A DNA stretch of 15,392 nucleotides from Clostridiales bacterium. GTDB taxonomy: Bacteria; Bacillota; Clostridia; Lachnospirales; UBA12420. Each line of letters begins with the position of its first letter. Position 1 is the stretch's first letter. The translations under genes and the position numbers were made by a program. Below are positions 6,724-15,265 of the stretch, in pieces. The DNA lies in assembly GCA_003452395.1 (NCBI GenBank), contig DMOI01000019.1:1-15392 (forward strand), written 5' to 3'. The notes under the pieces were generated by a model that did no database searches, was not told the origin of the DNA, and saw nothing but the letters and a program-made list of their open reading frames with translations.

Positions 6724-9700
6724 GTGGAAATAAAAAATGAAGATAATAATCAAAAGGAAAATATACCTGAGTTAACGCAACCTATGAATATATTTGGTAA
6801 AACGGCGTATTTTTTTATAAAAAATACTAAAATAACAATATTTCTCATAATTCTTACTTTGTTTTGGGGAGTGAGTTCTTTTGGTAACTTATCAAGAGAG
6901 CTAAGTCCGGAGGTGGTATTGCCGTATGGTATGGTGACGACAATATACACAGGAGCAGCCCCAAAAGAGGTAGAGACACTTGTTACAGATAAGATAGAAG
7001 CCAAGCTTGATGAACTTGAGCATGTAAAAAATATAACTTCAAACTCTGGTTTTGGATACTCTTCTGTTATGGTTGAGTTTGAGACAGGCGTAGATATAGA
7101 TGATATGGTACAAAAAATGCAAGAAAAGGTTTCATCAGTAGAGTCAGAGCTACCTGATGGAACAACTGCACCTATGGTATCTAGCATAAAGACTAATAAT
7201 TCTCCAATTCTTGTATTTAATATAGGTGGGGAATATGATTTTATTCAGCTTAAAAATATAGCTAAAGATATGCAAAAGGAAATAGAAAAGGTACAAGGAA
7301 CTTCTGATGTACAGATAATAGGAGGGCTTGATCGTGAAATAAAAATCAAGGTTAGTCCAGAAAAATTAGCTGTTTACGGGATATCGCTCGAAGATATAAA
7401 AAATGCTATTATCTCGTCTGATATAAATTTTCCGGGTGGAAATATAGAACTCGACAAGAAAAATTATAATATTCGTACGGTGGCTAAAATAGAAGACCCT
7501 AAAGAATTTGAAACTATAGTAATAAAATATGTCGGGAATAGTCCACTGTACCTAAGAGATATCGCGGTAGTTGTGGATGGTTATAGTGAACTTGATGCTT
7601 ATTCGAGGTTATATGAAAACGTAGAGGGGGCAGAAAAAAATATTCAAAATACTATTGCTATAGCAATAAAAAAGAAAGATACGGCAGATATAATAGATGT
7701 AACTAAAGAAATAAAAAAAGTTGTAGCAGAAGGAAAGGGTAAATTTTATCCTGATAATCTTAAGGTTGAAGTAACTGGAGATATGGCTCAATATGTAGAC
7801 GACCAGCTAACAAGTGTTATTCACGACGCAGGAGCAGGTCTTATAATAGTTGTAATTGTATTATTTATATTTATAGAGCTTTCAGAGTCTCTAATTGTTG
7901 CGATGGTTATTCCACTCACGTTACTACTCACATTTGGTTTGATGAAAGTTACTGATATGACTCTAAATACTATAACATTATTCTCATTGATACTTGCAGT
8001 TGGTATGGTTGTTGATGATGGTATAGTAATCATGCAAAATATAGATAGATTAAAGAAAAAGGGAGTAGACTCAGATACAGCGGCAAAGGTTGGTACAAAC
8101 CAGATTTCACCGGCGGTTTTCTCGTCTACTATAACAACGTTAGGCTCATTTTTCCCCCTTATGCTTACATCGGGTATAATGGGAGAGTACATAAAAGGAA
8201 TACCACTTACAGTTATATATGCGCTGTCAGCCTCATTTTTTGTAGCTATAACTACAACGCCTGCACTTTCAGCGATATTTCTAAAAGGGAATAAGCACAA
8301 ACAAGAAGAAGTAAACAGGAAAGTTAAAGGGTTTGGCAAGAATGTAAGAAAGATTCTTGCAATTTCACTTGTTATAGCACTTTCGATGTATGCATTTATG
8401 GATACTGAAACCCCAGGATTTAACCCAACGTTATTTTCGTGGTTATCAGCAGCTCTGTTTGGCGGGCTAATGTACTTTAAACTATATGTTGCAAGGAATA
8501 ACGAAGAAGGAGACTCAGCACTGGTTGCAAGCTACGGAAAGATTCTTAGATGGATTATCACTAGTAGGAAACGTAGATGGACTACTATATTTGTAGCGGT
8601 TGTAGCATTTGTCGCGAGTATGTCACTAATTCCTTTAGGAATACTTAAGATAGAAATGTTTACACCGGATGACTACACCAAGTTTACTGTCAATGTAGAA
8701 GCACAGAAAGGTACAAATATAGAAACGACAAAGAAAGTAGTGGAGGATATAGAAAAAGAATTATTTAAAATACCAGAAATAAAAGATTTCGTTTCCAACA
8801 TAGGTGTTACAGGTATAGACATAACTAGTGAGTTTGGTACTGGAGGCGGAGGAGCTACACCTAACATAGCGGCGATATCTGTTGACCTGGTAGAAAAGAA
8901 GGACAGAAAAAAATCGAGTATGCAGATAGCTGAGGAAGTGAGGGGTATAGTTAAAGAGATACCGGGGGCTAAGATAACTGTAACCGAGACTCAAAGTGGA
9001 CCACCATCTAGCAACCCAATTTATATACAATTTGTATCAGACAATCTTGATAGCTTAAAACAAGTTGCTGACAGCACAGAAGAAATATTAAGCAATATGA
9101 AAGAGGTACAAAACATAGATAATACAATGCAAGAAGGGGATCCAGAAATACAAATAAAAATAAATAAAGAGAAAGCAGCAGCTTATGGACTTAACAGTGC
9201 CATGATTGCTATGGAAGTTAGAAACGTAGTAAACGGCCTCAAAGCTACTACATTTAAAAAGGATAAGGAAGAAATAAACGTTATAATCAAACCTATTGCC
9301 TCAGACTTAACTAGAGTAGAAGACCTAAATAAAATAACATTTAAGTCATATACGGGAAGTCAAATACCACTAAACCAAGTAGTTGAGATCATACCGGGTA
9401 AGAGCTACAGTGCGATAAATCATAAAAACTTAAAGAAAATAGCAGTAGTTTCATCTGATGTAAAAAAAGGCGTAAATGCACTTGAATTAACACAAGTAAT
9501 ACAAAACAAAATAATACAACAAGGTGTTCCGAATGATGTTGAAGTCATATATGGTGGAGAAACAGAAGAACTTCAAAATACATTTACAGATATGTTCGTA
9601 AACATGATAGTAGCTATACTTATAATTTTCGCAGTACTAGTTGTGCAGTTTAATTCATTTTCGCAACCAGTAATCATTCTAGTGTCAGTTCCACTTGCAA

Positions 9701-10083
9701 TGATTGGTGTTATGCCAGGGCTAGCTTTAACGGGATGCACATTCAACTTTGTTGCATTCATTGGGGTAGTGGCTCTTATAGGTATAGTAGTTAAGAATGG
9801 TATAATATTAATCGACTACATAAACTATCTACGAGAAGGTGGAATAGAAAGGGAAGAAGCAATAGTTAGAACAGGTAAAGCAAGATTTATACCTGTGCTC
9901 GCGACAACGATAACAGCAGTCGGAGGTATAATACCAATGACTCTCAAAGCAGACTTCTTTGCACCACTTGGATACACGATTATATTTGGACTTTTGGTAT
10001 CAACTATGCTTACATTAGTCGTAGTACCAATTATATACATAATGTTTGACAAAAAAAGTAAAAGGTTAAAGGAGGTAGATTAA
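6724..10083 (+). CDS. RND (HAE-type) efflux transporter permease
   Basis: A 1119-residue proton-driven transporter of the AcrB/SwrC superfamily, located in the cytoplasmic membrane. It has the duplicated RND layout: TM1 (about 37-53), large extracytoplasmic loop with ELSPEVVLPYGMVTTIYTGA, a cluster of TM segments, and the same again in the second half. The proton-relay residues are kept: Asp431-Asp432 in TM4 (GMVVDDGIVI) and Lys1024 in TM10 (VVKNGIILIDY). Start is GTG with GGGGG seven bases upstream. Odd point: between TM6 and TM7 there are two further hydrophobic stretches (about 541-558 and 568-588). It is followed without a gap by its adaptor gene. Substrate cannot be read from sequence; drugs, detergents or lipids are usual for this class. 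Confidence 0.95.
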   Translation: MEIKNEDNNQKENIPELTQPMNIFGKTAYFFIKNTKITIFLIILTLFWGVSSFGNLSRELSPEVVLPYGMVTTIYTGAAPKEVETLVTDKIEAKLDELEHVKNITSNSGFGYSSVMVEFETGVDIDDMVQKMQEKVSSVESELPDGTTAPMVSSIKTNNSPILVFNIGGEYDFIQLKNIAKDMQKEIEKVQGTSDVQIIGGLDREIKIKVSPEKLAVYGISLEDIKNAIISSDINFPGGNIELDKKNYNIRTVAKIEDPKEFETIVIKYVGNSPLYLRDIAVVVDGYSELDAYSRLYENVEGAEKNIQNTIAIAIKKKDTADIIDVTKEIKKVVAEGKGKFYPDNLKVEVTGDMAQYVDDQLTSVIHDAGAGLIIVVIVLFIFIELSESLIVAMVIPLTLLLTFGLMKVTDMTLNTITLFSLILAVGMVVDDGIVIMQNIDRLKKKGVDSDTAAKVGTNQISPAVFSSTITTLGSFFPLMLTSGIMGEYIKGIPLTVIYALSASFFVAITTTPALSAIFLKGNKHKQEEVNRKVKGFGKNVRKILAISLVIALSMYAFMDTETPGFNPTLFSWLSAALFGGLMYFKLYVARNNEEGDSALVASYGKILRWIITSRKRRWTTIFVAVVAFVASMSLIPLGILKIEMFTPDDYTKFTVNVEAQKGTNIETTKKVVEDIEKELFKIPEIKDFVSNIGVTGIDITSEFGTGGGGATPNIAAISVDLVEKKDRKKSSMQIAEEVRGIVKEIPGAKITVTETQSGPPSSNPIYIQFVSDNLDSLKQVADSTEEILSNMKEVQNIDNTMQEGDPEIQIKINKEKAAAYGLNSAMIAMEVRNVVNGLKATTFKKDKEEINVIIKPIASDLTRVEDLNKITFKSYTGSQIPLNQVVEIIPGKSYSAINHKNLKKIAVVSSDVKKGVNALELTQVIQNKIIQQGVPNDVEVIYGGETEELQNTFTDMFVNMIVAILIIFAVLVVQFNSFSQPVIILVSVPLAMIGVMPGLALTGCTFNFVAFIGVVALIGIVVKNGIILIDYINYLREGGIEREEAIVRTGKARFIPVLATTITAVGGIIPMTLKADFFAPLGYTIIFGLLVSTMLTLVVVPIIYIMFDKKSKRLKEVD

Positions 10084-11316
10084 ATGAGAATTAGAATAAT
10101 AACTTTGTTAATTGTGAGTATTCTCCTTGCAGGATGCGGAGCAAAAGCAGAAGAAAATAAAACAGAGGAAAAGGTAGGATATGTTAAAGTAACAGCCGTA
10201 CAATCTAAAGACTTTGATAGTACTATAACTCTTTCAGGTAAAATAAATCCAAAGGAAGATGTGAGTGTAACGTCAAAGGTTGCAGGAACAATGAAATTGA
10301 TAAATGTTGAGTTAGGACAAAACGTAGTAAAAGGTCAAATAATTGCAAAAATAGACGATACAATCTACAAAAGTCAATACAGCTCAGCAAAAGCTGGATA
10401 TGAAAGTGCTCAGCAAGGACTTGATAGAATGACAAAATTCAGCGATGGAACAATGAAATCTCAAGATATACAAATGGCAGAGGCAGGACAAAAATCAGCT
10501 CAAATTAACTTTGAAAATGTTGAAAAAAATTATTTAAACATGAAAAAATTATATGAGCAAGGAGCTATTGCAAAATCTGAGTTTGATTCACTTGAAACTG
10601 GATATAGTCTTGCAAAAGAAGGACTAAATACTGCAAATGATGCTCTAAAGCAAGCAATAAGAGGAAACGGATACAATGAAAAAAGTGCTCAAACTGCTGT
10701 AGATGTGGCAAAAAACGGATATGATATGGCAAGTGAGAATCTAAACTACACGAACATAATAGCGCCTATATCAGGAATTATAAGTATGAAAAATACCGCA
10801 GTAGGTGAGAATGTAAACCCAGGAGCACCAATATTTGAAATAATAAATGTTAACGAAATGTACGCTGATGCGGGAGTTTCAGAAGTGGATATAGCAAAAA
10901 TAACAGTTGGACAAAAAGTAAAAGTAAAAGTAGATGCCTTAAATAGTGAGGTAGTTTTAGGCGAAGTAGCAAATGTAAGTCCATCAATCAACGAAATGTC
11001 AAAAACTTATCCAGTGAAGGTAATAATAACAAACACAGATAAGAAACTAAAAGCAGGCATGTTTGCTCAACTGGAGATCGTAACAGATGAACACAAGGGA
11101 GCACTTGCTATACCGAAGGAAATTGTAGTTAAAGAAGGAACAACAAGCTATGTGTATGTAGTGGATAACAATACAGCTAAAAAACAAAAAATAGAAACAG
11201 GATATAACTCAGATGACTACATAGAGGTTGTATCTGGACTTACAGGAACTGAGAAGGTAGTAAGTGTAGGATATGATGCAATAAAAGATGGAGAAAAAGT
11301 AGTAGTGAAGGAGTAA
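10084..11316 (+). CDS. RND efflux adaptor (membrane fusion protein), lipoprotein
   Basis: A 410-residue periplasmic-adaptor-type subunit that would hold and couple the RND permease outside the membrane. A lipoprotein signal ends in LLAGC (lipidated Cys18). The first half of a lipoyl/barrel-sandwich domain follows (VTSKVAGTMKLINVELGQNV), then a long coiled-coil hairpin of alanine, glutamine and lysine-rich helices (about 90-220), the second lipoyl half (NIIAPISGIISMKNTAVGEN) and a beta-barrel/membrane-proximal region. The ATG directly follows the TAA of the permease, and its AAAGGAGG binding site lies inside the permease's last codons, so the two are translated together. No TolC-like channel gene is present, as expected in a one-membrane cell. 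Confidence 0.94.
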   Translation: MRIRIITLLIVSILLAGCGAKAEENKTEEKVGYVKVTAVQSKDFDSTITLSGKINPKEDVSVTSKVAGTMKLINVELGQNVVKGQIIAKIDDTIYKSQYSSAKAGYESAQQGLDRMTKFSDGTMKSQDIQMAEAGQKSAQINFENVEKNYLNMKKLYEQGAIAKSEFDSLETGYSLAKEGLNTANDALKQAIRGNGYNEKSAQTAVDVAKNGYDMASENLNYTNIIAPISGIISMKNTAVGENVNPGAPIFEIINVNEMYADAGVSEVDIAKITVGQKVKVKVDALNSEVVLGEVANVSPSINEMSKTYPVKVIITNTDKKLKAGMFAQLEIVTDEHKGALAIPKEIVVKEGTTSYVYVVDNNTAKKQKIETGYNSDDYIEVVSGLTGTEKVVSVGYDAIKDGEKVVVKE

Positions 11317-11318
11317 AA

Positions 11319-11360
11319 CAAATAAAAAATGTTTTCCAATCGGAAAACATTTTTTATTTG
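11319..11360 (+). terminator. Strong terminator after the RND operon
   Basis: A perfect 19-bp inverted repeat: the left arm at 11319-11337 ends in GTTTTCC, the AATC loop is 11338-11341, and the right arm at 11342-11360 starts GGAAAAC and contains a six-T run. With A-runs on the left and T-runs on the right it could work in both directions. Confidence 0.9.
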
Positions 11361-11384
11361 AATAAAATGATTGTATTTTAGAAC

Positions 11385-11413
11385 TTGACTAATGTAAAAA
11401 AATGTAATATGAT
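11385..11413 (+). promoter_or_regulatory. Promoter of the PGK-like/phosphoesterase operon
   Basis: TTGACT (11385-11390), 17-bp spacer, TATGAT (11408-11413); five of six bases match consensus in each hexamer. Predicted start is about 11420, followed by a leader of about 45 bases with AAAAAGGAG before the ATG at 11466. Confidence 0.75.
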
Positions 11414-11465
11414 AATAGCAAAAGTTTTGAAAAGCTAGGTGTTGAATTAGCAAAAAGGAGCATGT

Positions 11466-12737
11466 ATGTCTAAAAAAACGATATATGATATAGATATACG
11501 AGGAAAAAGGGTATTGGTTAGATGTGATTTTAATGTTAAAATTAGAGATGGTGTTATTGTTGACGATAGTAAACTAAAAAAATCATTAAATACAATAGAG
11601 AAATTAGTAAGCGATGGAGCAAAAGTTATTTTATGCTCTCATTTAGGAAGGCCTGATGGGAAACCAGTACCAAATTTGTCTTTGAGTATAGTTGCTGAAA
11701 GATTATCAGATTTATTAGAGTGCGATGTAAAATTTGCAGATGATGATAATGTGATAAGTTCTAACGTAAAAGAAATGGTATACTATTTAGAAGAAAAAGA
11801 AATTATATTACTACAAAACTTGAGATATAATATTGGAGAAACCGAATGTGATGATAATTTTGCAAAAAACCTAGCATCATTAGGTGAAATATTTGTTAAT
11901 GATGCATTTGGAACATTGCATAGAAAACATGCTTCAAATCTTGGAGTGACTAAATATATTAAAGATTGTGTTATTGGCCACTTAGTTGAAAGTGAGTTAA
12001 GAGAGATAGAGAATCTAAAGCGTGATGTTACTAATAAAAGGGTAATTGTACTTGGTGGAGTAAAGATTGGAGCTTTAGATATAGAGTATATGTTAAATAA
12101 TTTTGATACTATAATGCTTGGTGACCCTATAGCATATGATTTTTTAAAAGCACAGGGACACTACATGGGAGGATGTTCTGTAAACGAGTATAATATTGAG
12201 AAAGCTAAAGAAATAATGAAACTAGCATATGAGATAGGAACAAAGATAGTATTACCGAAGGATATAAGAGGGATAGATAGAGATTTAATATATAAAAACA
12301 TTTTTGTTGAAGAAATTTATGAAGATTTTAGAGGAAGAGATATTGGAGATGAAACAATAAAAAACTTTTGTGAAATAATAAAAAATGCGGAACTTGTAGT
12401 GTGGAGAGGAACTGTAGGAAAATATAAAATACCAGAATGTCAAAAAGGTACAAATTCTATATTGAAAGCAATGAAGGATAGTCCTGCTAAAACATGTTGT
12501 GGAGGTGGAACAACATCAGAAATAGCTTATACACTGGGAATGCCGCTTGACTATATATCTAGTGGGGGAGGGGCGCTATTAGAAGTTTTTAATGGCAATG
12601 ATATACCATCTCTAAACGCAATTTTAGATAAAGAAGGTCAGGTTTCGGGAGAACAAAAAAACCTAGATATATTATCTTTAGAAGAAGCTGAAGAATATTT
12701 GAAAACTTTAGAAGAGCATGTTGAATTAAGCATATAA
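11466..12737 (+). CDS. Divergent phosphoglycerate kinase-like protein, probably not a normal PGK
   Basis: A 423-residue protein with the full two-domain PGK fold. The N-terminal 3-phosphoglycerate side is well kept: RCDFNV (19-24), SHLGRP (58-63, with His59 and Arg62), LQNLRYN and AFGTLHRKHAS. The catalytic Arg of the DDTRI segment (yeast Arg38) is Lys36 here. The nucleotide side is degraded: GGAKVxDK reads GGVKIGALD (Lys200 kept, the second Lys lost), GGGxAY reads GDPIAY (219-224), NGPMGVFE reads RGTVGKYK (314-321, losing Asn and Glu), and GGGDS reads GGGTT (Asp to Thr349). About 30 extra residues follow the usual C-terminus. It is not in a gap-pgk-tpi cluster. I infer a paralogue with lost or changed catalysis; glycolytic PGK should be elsewhere in the genome. 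Confidence 0.85.
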   Translation: MSKKTIYDIDIRGKRVLVRCDFNVKIRDGVIVDDSKLKKSLNTIEKLVSDGAKVILCSHLGRPDGKPVPNLSLSIVAERLSDLLECDVKFADDDNVISSNVKEMVYYLEEKEIILLQNLRYNIGETECDDNFAKNLASLGEIFVNDAFGTLHRKHASNLGVTKYIKDCVIGHLVESELREIENLKRDVTNKRVIVLGGVKIGALDIEYMLNNFDTIMLGDPIAYDFLKAQGHYMGGCSVNEYNIEKAKEIMKLAYEIGTKIVLPKDIRGIDRDLIYKNIFVEEIYEDFRGRDIGDETIKNFCEIIKNAELVVWRGTVGKYKIPECQKGTNSILKAMKDSPAKTCCGGGTTSEIAYTLGMPLDYISSGGGALLEVFNGNDIPSLNAILDKEGQVSGEQKNLDILSLEEAEEYLKTLEEHVELSI

Positions 12738-12766
12738 TGATAAAATTCAAGAAAAAAGGGGATAAT

Positions 12767-13582
12767 ATGGAAAGAATAGCTATAATCTCAGACATACACG
12801 CAAATATAACGGCACTCGAAGCTGTTGTAAAAGATATAGAAAAAAGAAACATAAAGAGAATAATTTGTTTAGGTGATATCATTGGCAAGGGAGCTAGTCC
12901 AGCAAAATGCATAGATATCATAAGAGAAAAATGTGAAGTTGTACTGCAGGGTAATTGGGAAGAGGAAGTAGGTTGGTATGAGGCAGAAAATAATGAAGAC
13001 GAAAGGGAGAGAGTTAACTGGAATAGAGATAAAATAGGAGAAGATAGGTTTAATTATATAAAAAACCTACCTTTGATACATGAAATGTATGTTAGTGGAA
13101 GTTTAGTAAGAATGTTTCATTTATCACCTAAAAGTGCAAACTCAAAAGAGAGAATTATGTATAAGGACAAACCAATTAAAAAGTTGGAGTATTTTAAAGC
13201 AAGCGGCGATACTTCAACTAAAGAAGCTGATATAGTTATATATGCAGATATACATATTCAATATATGGAGAAATTCTATAATAAAACACTTATTAACACT
13301 GGAAGTATTGGATTTAATGTAGATTTAATAAGAGATGATGAAAATGACAGTAGTTATTTAGAAACAACAAAAGCTCATTATTGCATTTTAGAGGGGGAAA
13401 TTGGAGAAACTGAATATAAATCAGAGTTTTCCATTCAATTTGTAAGAGTTGTATATGATATAGAAAAAGAAATAGAAATTATAAATAATAAGGGTGTAGA
13501 AAAAGATGAAAAATATAAATATAGATTACTTGAAGGAAGAGTAGGGGAAAAGAAAATTAAGAAAAATTTATGTGAAGATTAG
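12767..13582 (+). CDS. Calcineurin-like (YfcE/MJ0936-type) metallophosphoesterase
   Basis: A 271-residue cytoplasmic phosphoesterase of the two-metal calcineurin-like superfamily. Motifs: SDIHAN (Asp9, His11), GDIIGKG (Asp37), QGNWEEE (Asn63, with Trp where His or Cys is usual), a late ADIH in place of GHTH, and NTGSIGFN in place of NPGS. I chose ATG 12767, with AAGGGG five bases upstream. A longer frame begins at 12737, overlapping the preceding stop codon by one base, but has no binding site and adds ten lysine-rich residues. It follows the PGK-like gene with 29 bases between and no terminator, so they are one transcript. The substrate is unknown. The altered GHTH motif may reduce metal binding or change substrate. 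Confidence 0.85.
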   Translation: MERIAIISDIHANITALEAVVKDIEKRNIKRIICLGDIIGKGASPAKCIDIIREKCEVVLQGNWEEEVGWYEAENNEDERERVNWNRDKIGEDRFNYIKNLPLIHEMYVSGSLVRMFHLSPKSANSKERIMYKDKPIKKLEYFKASGDTSTKEADIVIYADIHIQYMEKFYNKTLINTGSIGFNVDLIRDDENDSSYLETTKAHYCILEGEIGETEYKSEFSIQFVRVVYDIEKEIEIINNKGVEKDEKYKYRLLEGRVGEKKIKKNLCED

Positions 13583-13603
13583 CATATTAATATTTAATGA
13601 TAC

Positions 13604-13632
13604 TTGCATTATTAAATTACATTTGTTATAAT
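13604..13632 (+). promoter_or_regulatory. Distal gdhA promoter
   Basis: TTGCAT (13604-13609), 17-bp spacer, TATAAT (13627-13632), extended -10 TG at 13624-13625. Predicted start is about 13639, leaving a leader of about 170 bases before gdhA. The leader is A/T-rich and shows no riboswitch that I recognise. Confidence 0.7.
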
Positions 13633-13745
13633 AAATTATTATATTTTGTATTTGTTTTCAACATCTTTGTTTTATGGTGTGCAATGGAGTATGCTTAATG
13701 TGATGTGTGAGATTATATTATCTAATGGGACTAAATGTGTATTCA

Positions 13746-13781
13746 TTCTTAATTTTAACAATATATTTTATAATTTTAACA
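13746..13781 (+). promoter_or_regulatory. Possible proximal gdhA promoter with a 10-bp direct repeat
   Basis: TATAAT at 13769-13774 has a poor -35 (TTCTTA, 13746-13751) at 17 bp. AATTTTAACA occurs twice, at 13751-13760 and 13772-13781, exactly 21 bp apart, with the second copy overlapping the -10. This could be an operator pair, but the region is A/T-rich and chance is possible. Confidence 0.3.
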
Positions 13782-13809
13782 TAAATTAGAAAAGGCAGGG
13801 GTTTTTATT

Positions 13810-15147
13810 ATGAAAATACTTAAAGATGTAATGGAGCAAGTAATCAAAAGGGATCCAAATGAACCTGAATTTCATCAGGCAGTAATGGAAGTATTAGAAT
13901 CTTTAGAACCAGTAGCCGAGAAACATCCAGAATGGGTTAAAGCAGGAATATTTGATAGAATTGTCGAACCTGAAAGACAGATTACTTTCAGAGTGTCATG
14001 GGTAGACGATGATGGTAATGTACAAGTAAATAGAGGTTATAGAATTCAGTTTAATAGTGCTATAGGACCTTATAAGGGTGGCATAAGACTACATCCATCT
14101 GTAAACGCCAGCATACTCAAGTTTCTTGGATTTGAACAGATACTCAAAAATTCATTAACCGGACTTCCGATGGGAGGTGGCAAAGGTGGTAGTGATTTCG
14201 ATCCAAAGGGTAAGTCAGATGGTGAGGTTATGCGTTTTTGTCAGAGTTTTATGACGGAGCTTGAAAGGCACATTGGTGAAAATACAGATGTTCCTGCTGG
14301 AGATATAGGAACAGGAGCAAGAGAAATTGGTTATATGTTTGGACAATATAAGCGACTTAGAAATGACTTTACAGGAGTACTAACAGGTAAAGGATTAACT
14401 TGGGGTGGAAGTTTGGCAAGGACCGAGGCTACAGGTTATGGATTATGCTACTTTATGGATGAAGCTCTTAGGGCTAAGGGGAAATCACTAAAAGGGGCAA
14501 CAGTTGTCATCTCAGGTTCAGGTAATGTTGCTATATATGCAACAGAGAAAATACATCAGTTAGGTGGAAAAGTTGTTGCATTAAGTGATTCAAATGGATA
14601 TATATATGATCCTGAAGGCATAAAGCTAGAAACAGTTCAAAAAATTAAGGAAGTTGAAAGAAAAAGAATTAGCGAATACATAAAATACCATCCAAAAGCA
14701 AAGTACACAGAAGGTTGTTCAGATATTTGGAAGATCAAGTGTGATATTGCTCTTCCATGTGCAACACAAAATGATATTGACGAGAACTCCGCTAAGACGC
14801 TTGTTGCTAACGGGTGCTACGCAGTTGGAGAGGGCGCAAATATGCCATCGACTCCTGAGGCGATTGATGTTTTCATCAAAAACAAAATTATCTTTGCACC
14901 TTCAAAAGCAGCTAATGCTGGAGGGGTAGCAACATCAGGACTTGAAATGTCACAAAACAGCATGAGGTACCCATGGACATTTGAAGAAGTTGATGCAAAA
15001 CTTAAAGATATTATGGTTGAGATATACAAGGCTGCAAGTAGTGCCGCAAAAGAATACGGACATGAAGATAACCTTGTTGTAGGTGCAAACATTGCTGGGT
15101 TCTTGAAGGTTGCAAATGCAATGTATGCGCAGGGAATAGCATATTGA
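13810..15147 (+). CDS. gdhA: NADP-type glutamate dehydrogenase
   Basis: A 445-residue hexameric-type glutamate dehydrogenase, interconverting 2-oxoglutarate plus ammonia and glutamate. The substrate residues fall at the same numbers as in the Clostridium symbiosum enzyme: Lys89 (YKGGIR), Lys113 (LKNSLTG), Lys125 (MGGGKGG) and Asp165 (PAGDIG). The Rossmann turn is SGSGNVA (235-241). The segment after beta-B reads LSDSNG (258-263), like the E. coli NADP enzyme and unlike the SGPDG of the NAD-dependent clostridial one, so NADP use and a biosynthetic role are inferred. AGGGG lies eight bases before the ATG. It is a single-gene unit with its own promoter(s) and terminator. Confidence 0.97.
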   Translation: MKILKDVMEQVIKRDPNEPEFHQAVMEVLESLEPVAEKHPEWVKAGIFDRIVEPERQITFRVSWVDDDGNVQVNRGYRIQFNSAIGPYKGGIRLHPSVNASILKFLGFEQILKNSLTGLPMGGGKGGSDFDPKGKSDGEVMRFCQSFMTELERHIGENTDVPAGDIGTGAREIGYMFGQYKRLRNDFTGVLTGKGLTWGGSLARTEATGYGLCYFMDEALRAKGKSLKGATVVISGSGNVAIYATEKIHQLGGKVVALSDSNGYIYDPEGIKLETVQKIKEVERKRISEYIKYHPKAKYTEGCSDIWKIKCDIALPCATQNDIDENSAKTLVANGCYAVGEGANMPSTPEAIDVFIKNKIIFAPSKAANAGGVATSGLEMSQNSMRYPWTFEEVDAKLKDIMVEIYKAASSAAKEYGHEDNLVVGANIAGFLKVANAMYAQGIAY

Positions 15148-15171
15148 TTTTAGGGAAGTAAGTATTAAAGA

Positions 15172-15215
15172 AACAACAAAAGAAGCTTTCTGTTTGAAAA
15201 GCTTTTTTTGTTGTT
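15172..15215 (+). terminator. Terminator after gdhA
   Basis: AACAACAAAA...AAGCTTTC pairs with GAAAAGCTT...TTTTGTTGTT across a TGTTT loop, with one mismatch and a one-base offset. The seven-T run inside the right arm (15203-15209) fits an intrinsic terminator. Confidence 0.8.
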
Positions 15216-15265
15216 AGTTTCAAAATAAATAAAAACTTTAAAAAAAACTATTATTATGAAATATA

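Noticed and set aside
7821..9030. Long minus-strand open frames opposite the RND permease
   Set aside because: No ribosome binding sites or recognisable domains; the + strand frame is a well-supported RND permease with conserved relay residues.
12737..12766. Start of the phosphoesterase at the ATG overlapping the PGK-like stop codon
   Set aside because: It has no ribosome binding site and adds ten lysine-rich residues before the conserved first beta strand; the ATG at 12767 has AAGGGG at good spacing.
13675..13704. Nine-codon leader peptide (MVCNGVCLM) before gdhA as an attenuator
   Set aside because: No ribosome binding site, no run of a relevant amino-acid codon and no alternating hairpins with a T-run before gdhA.
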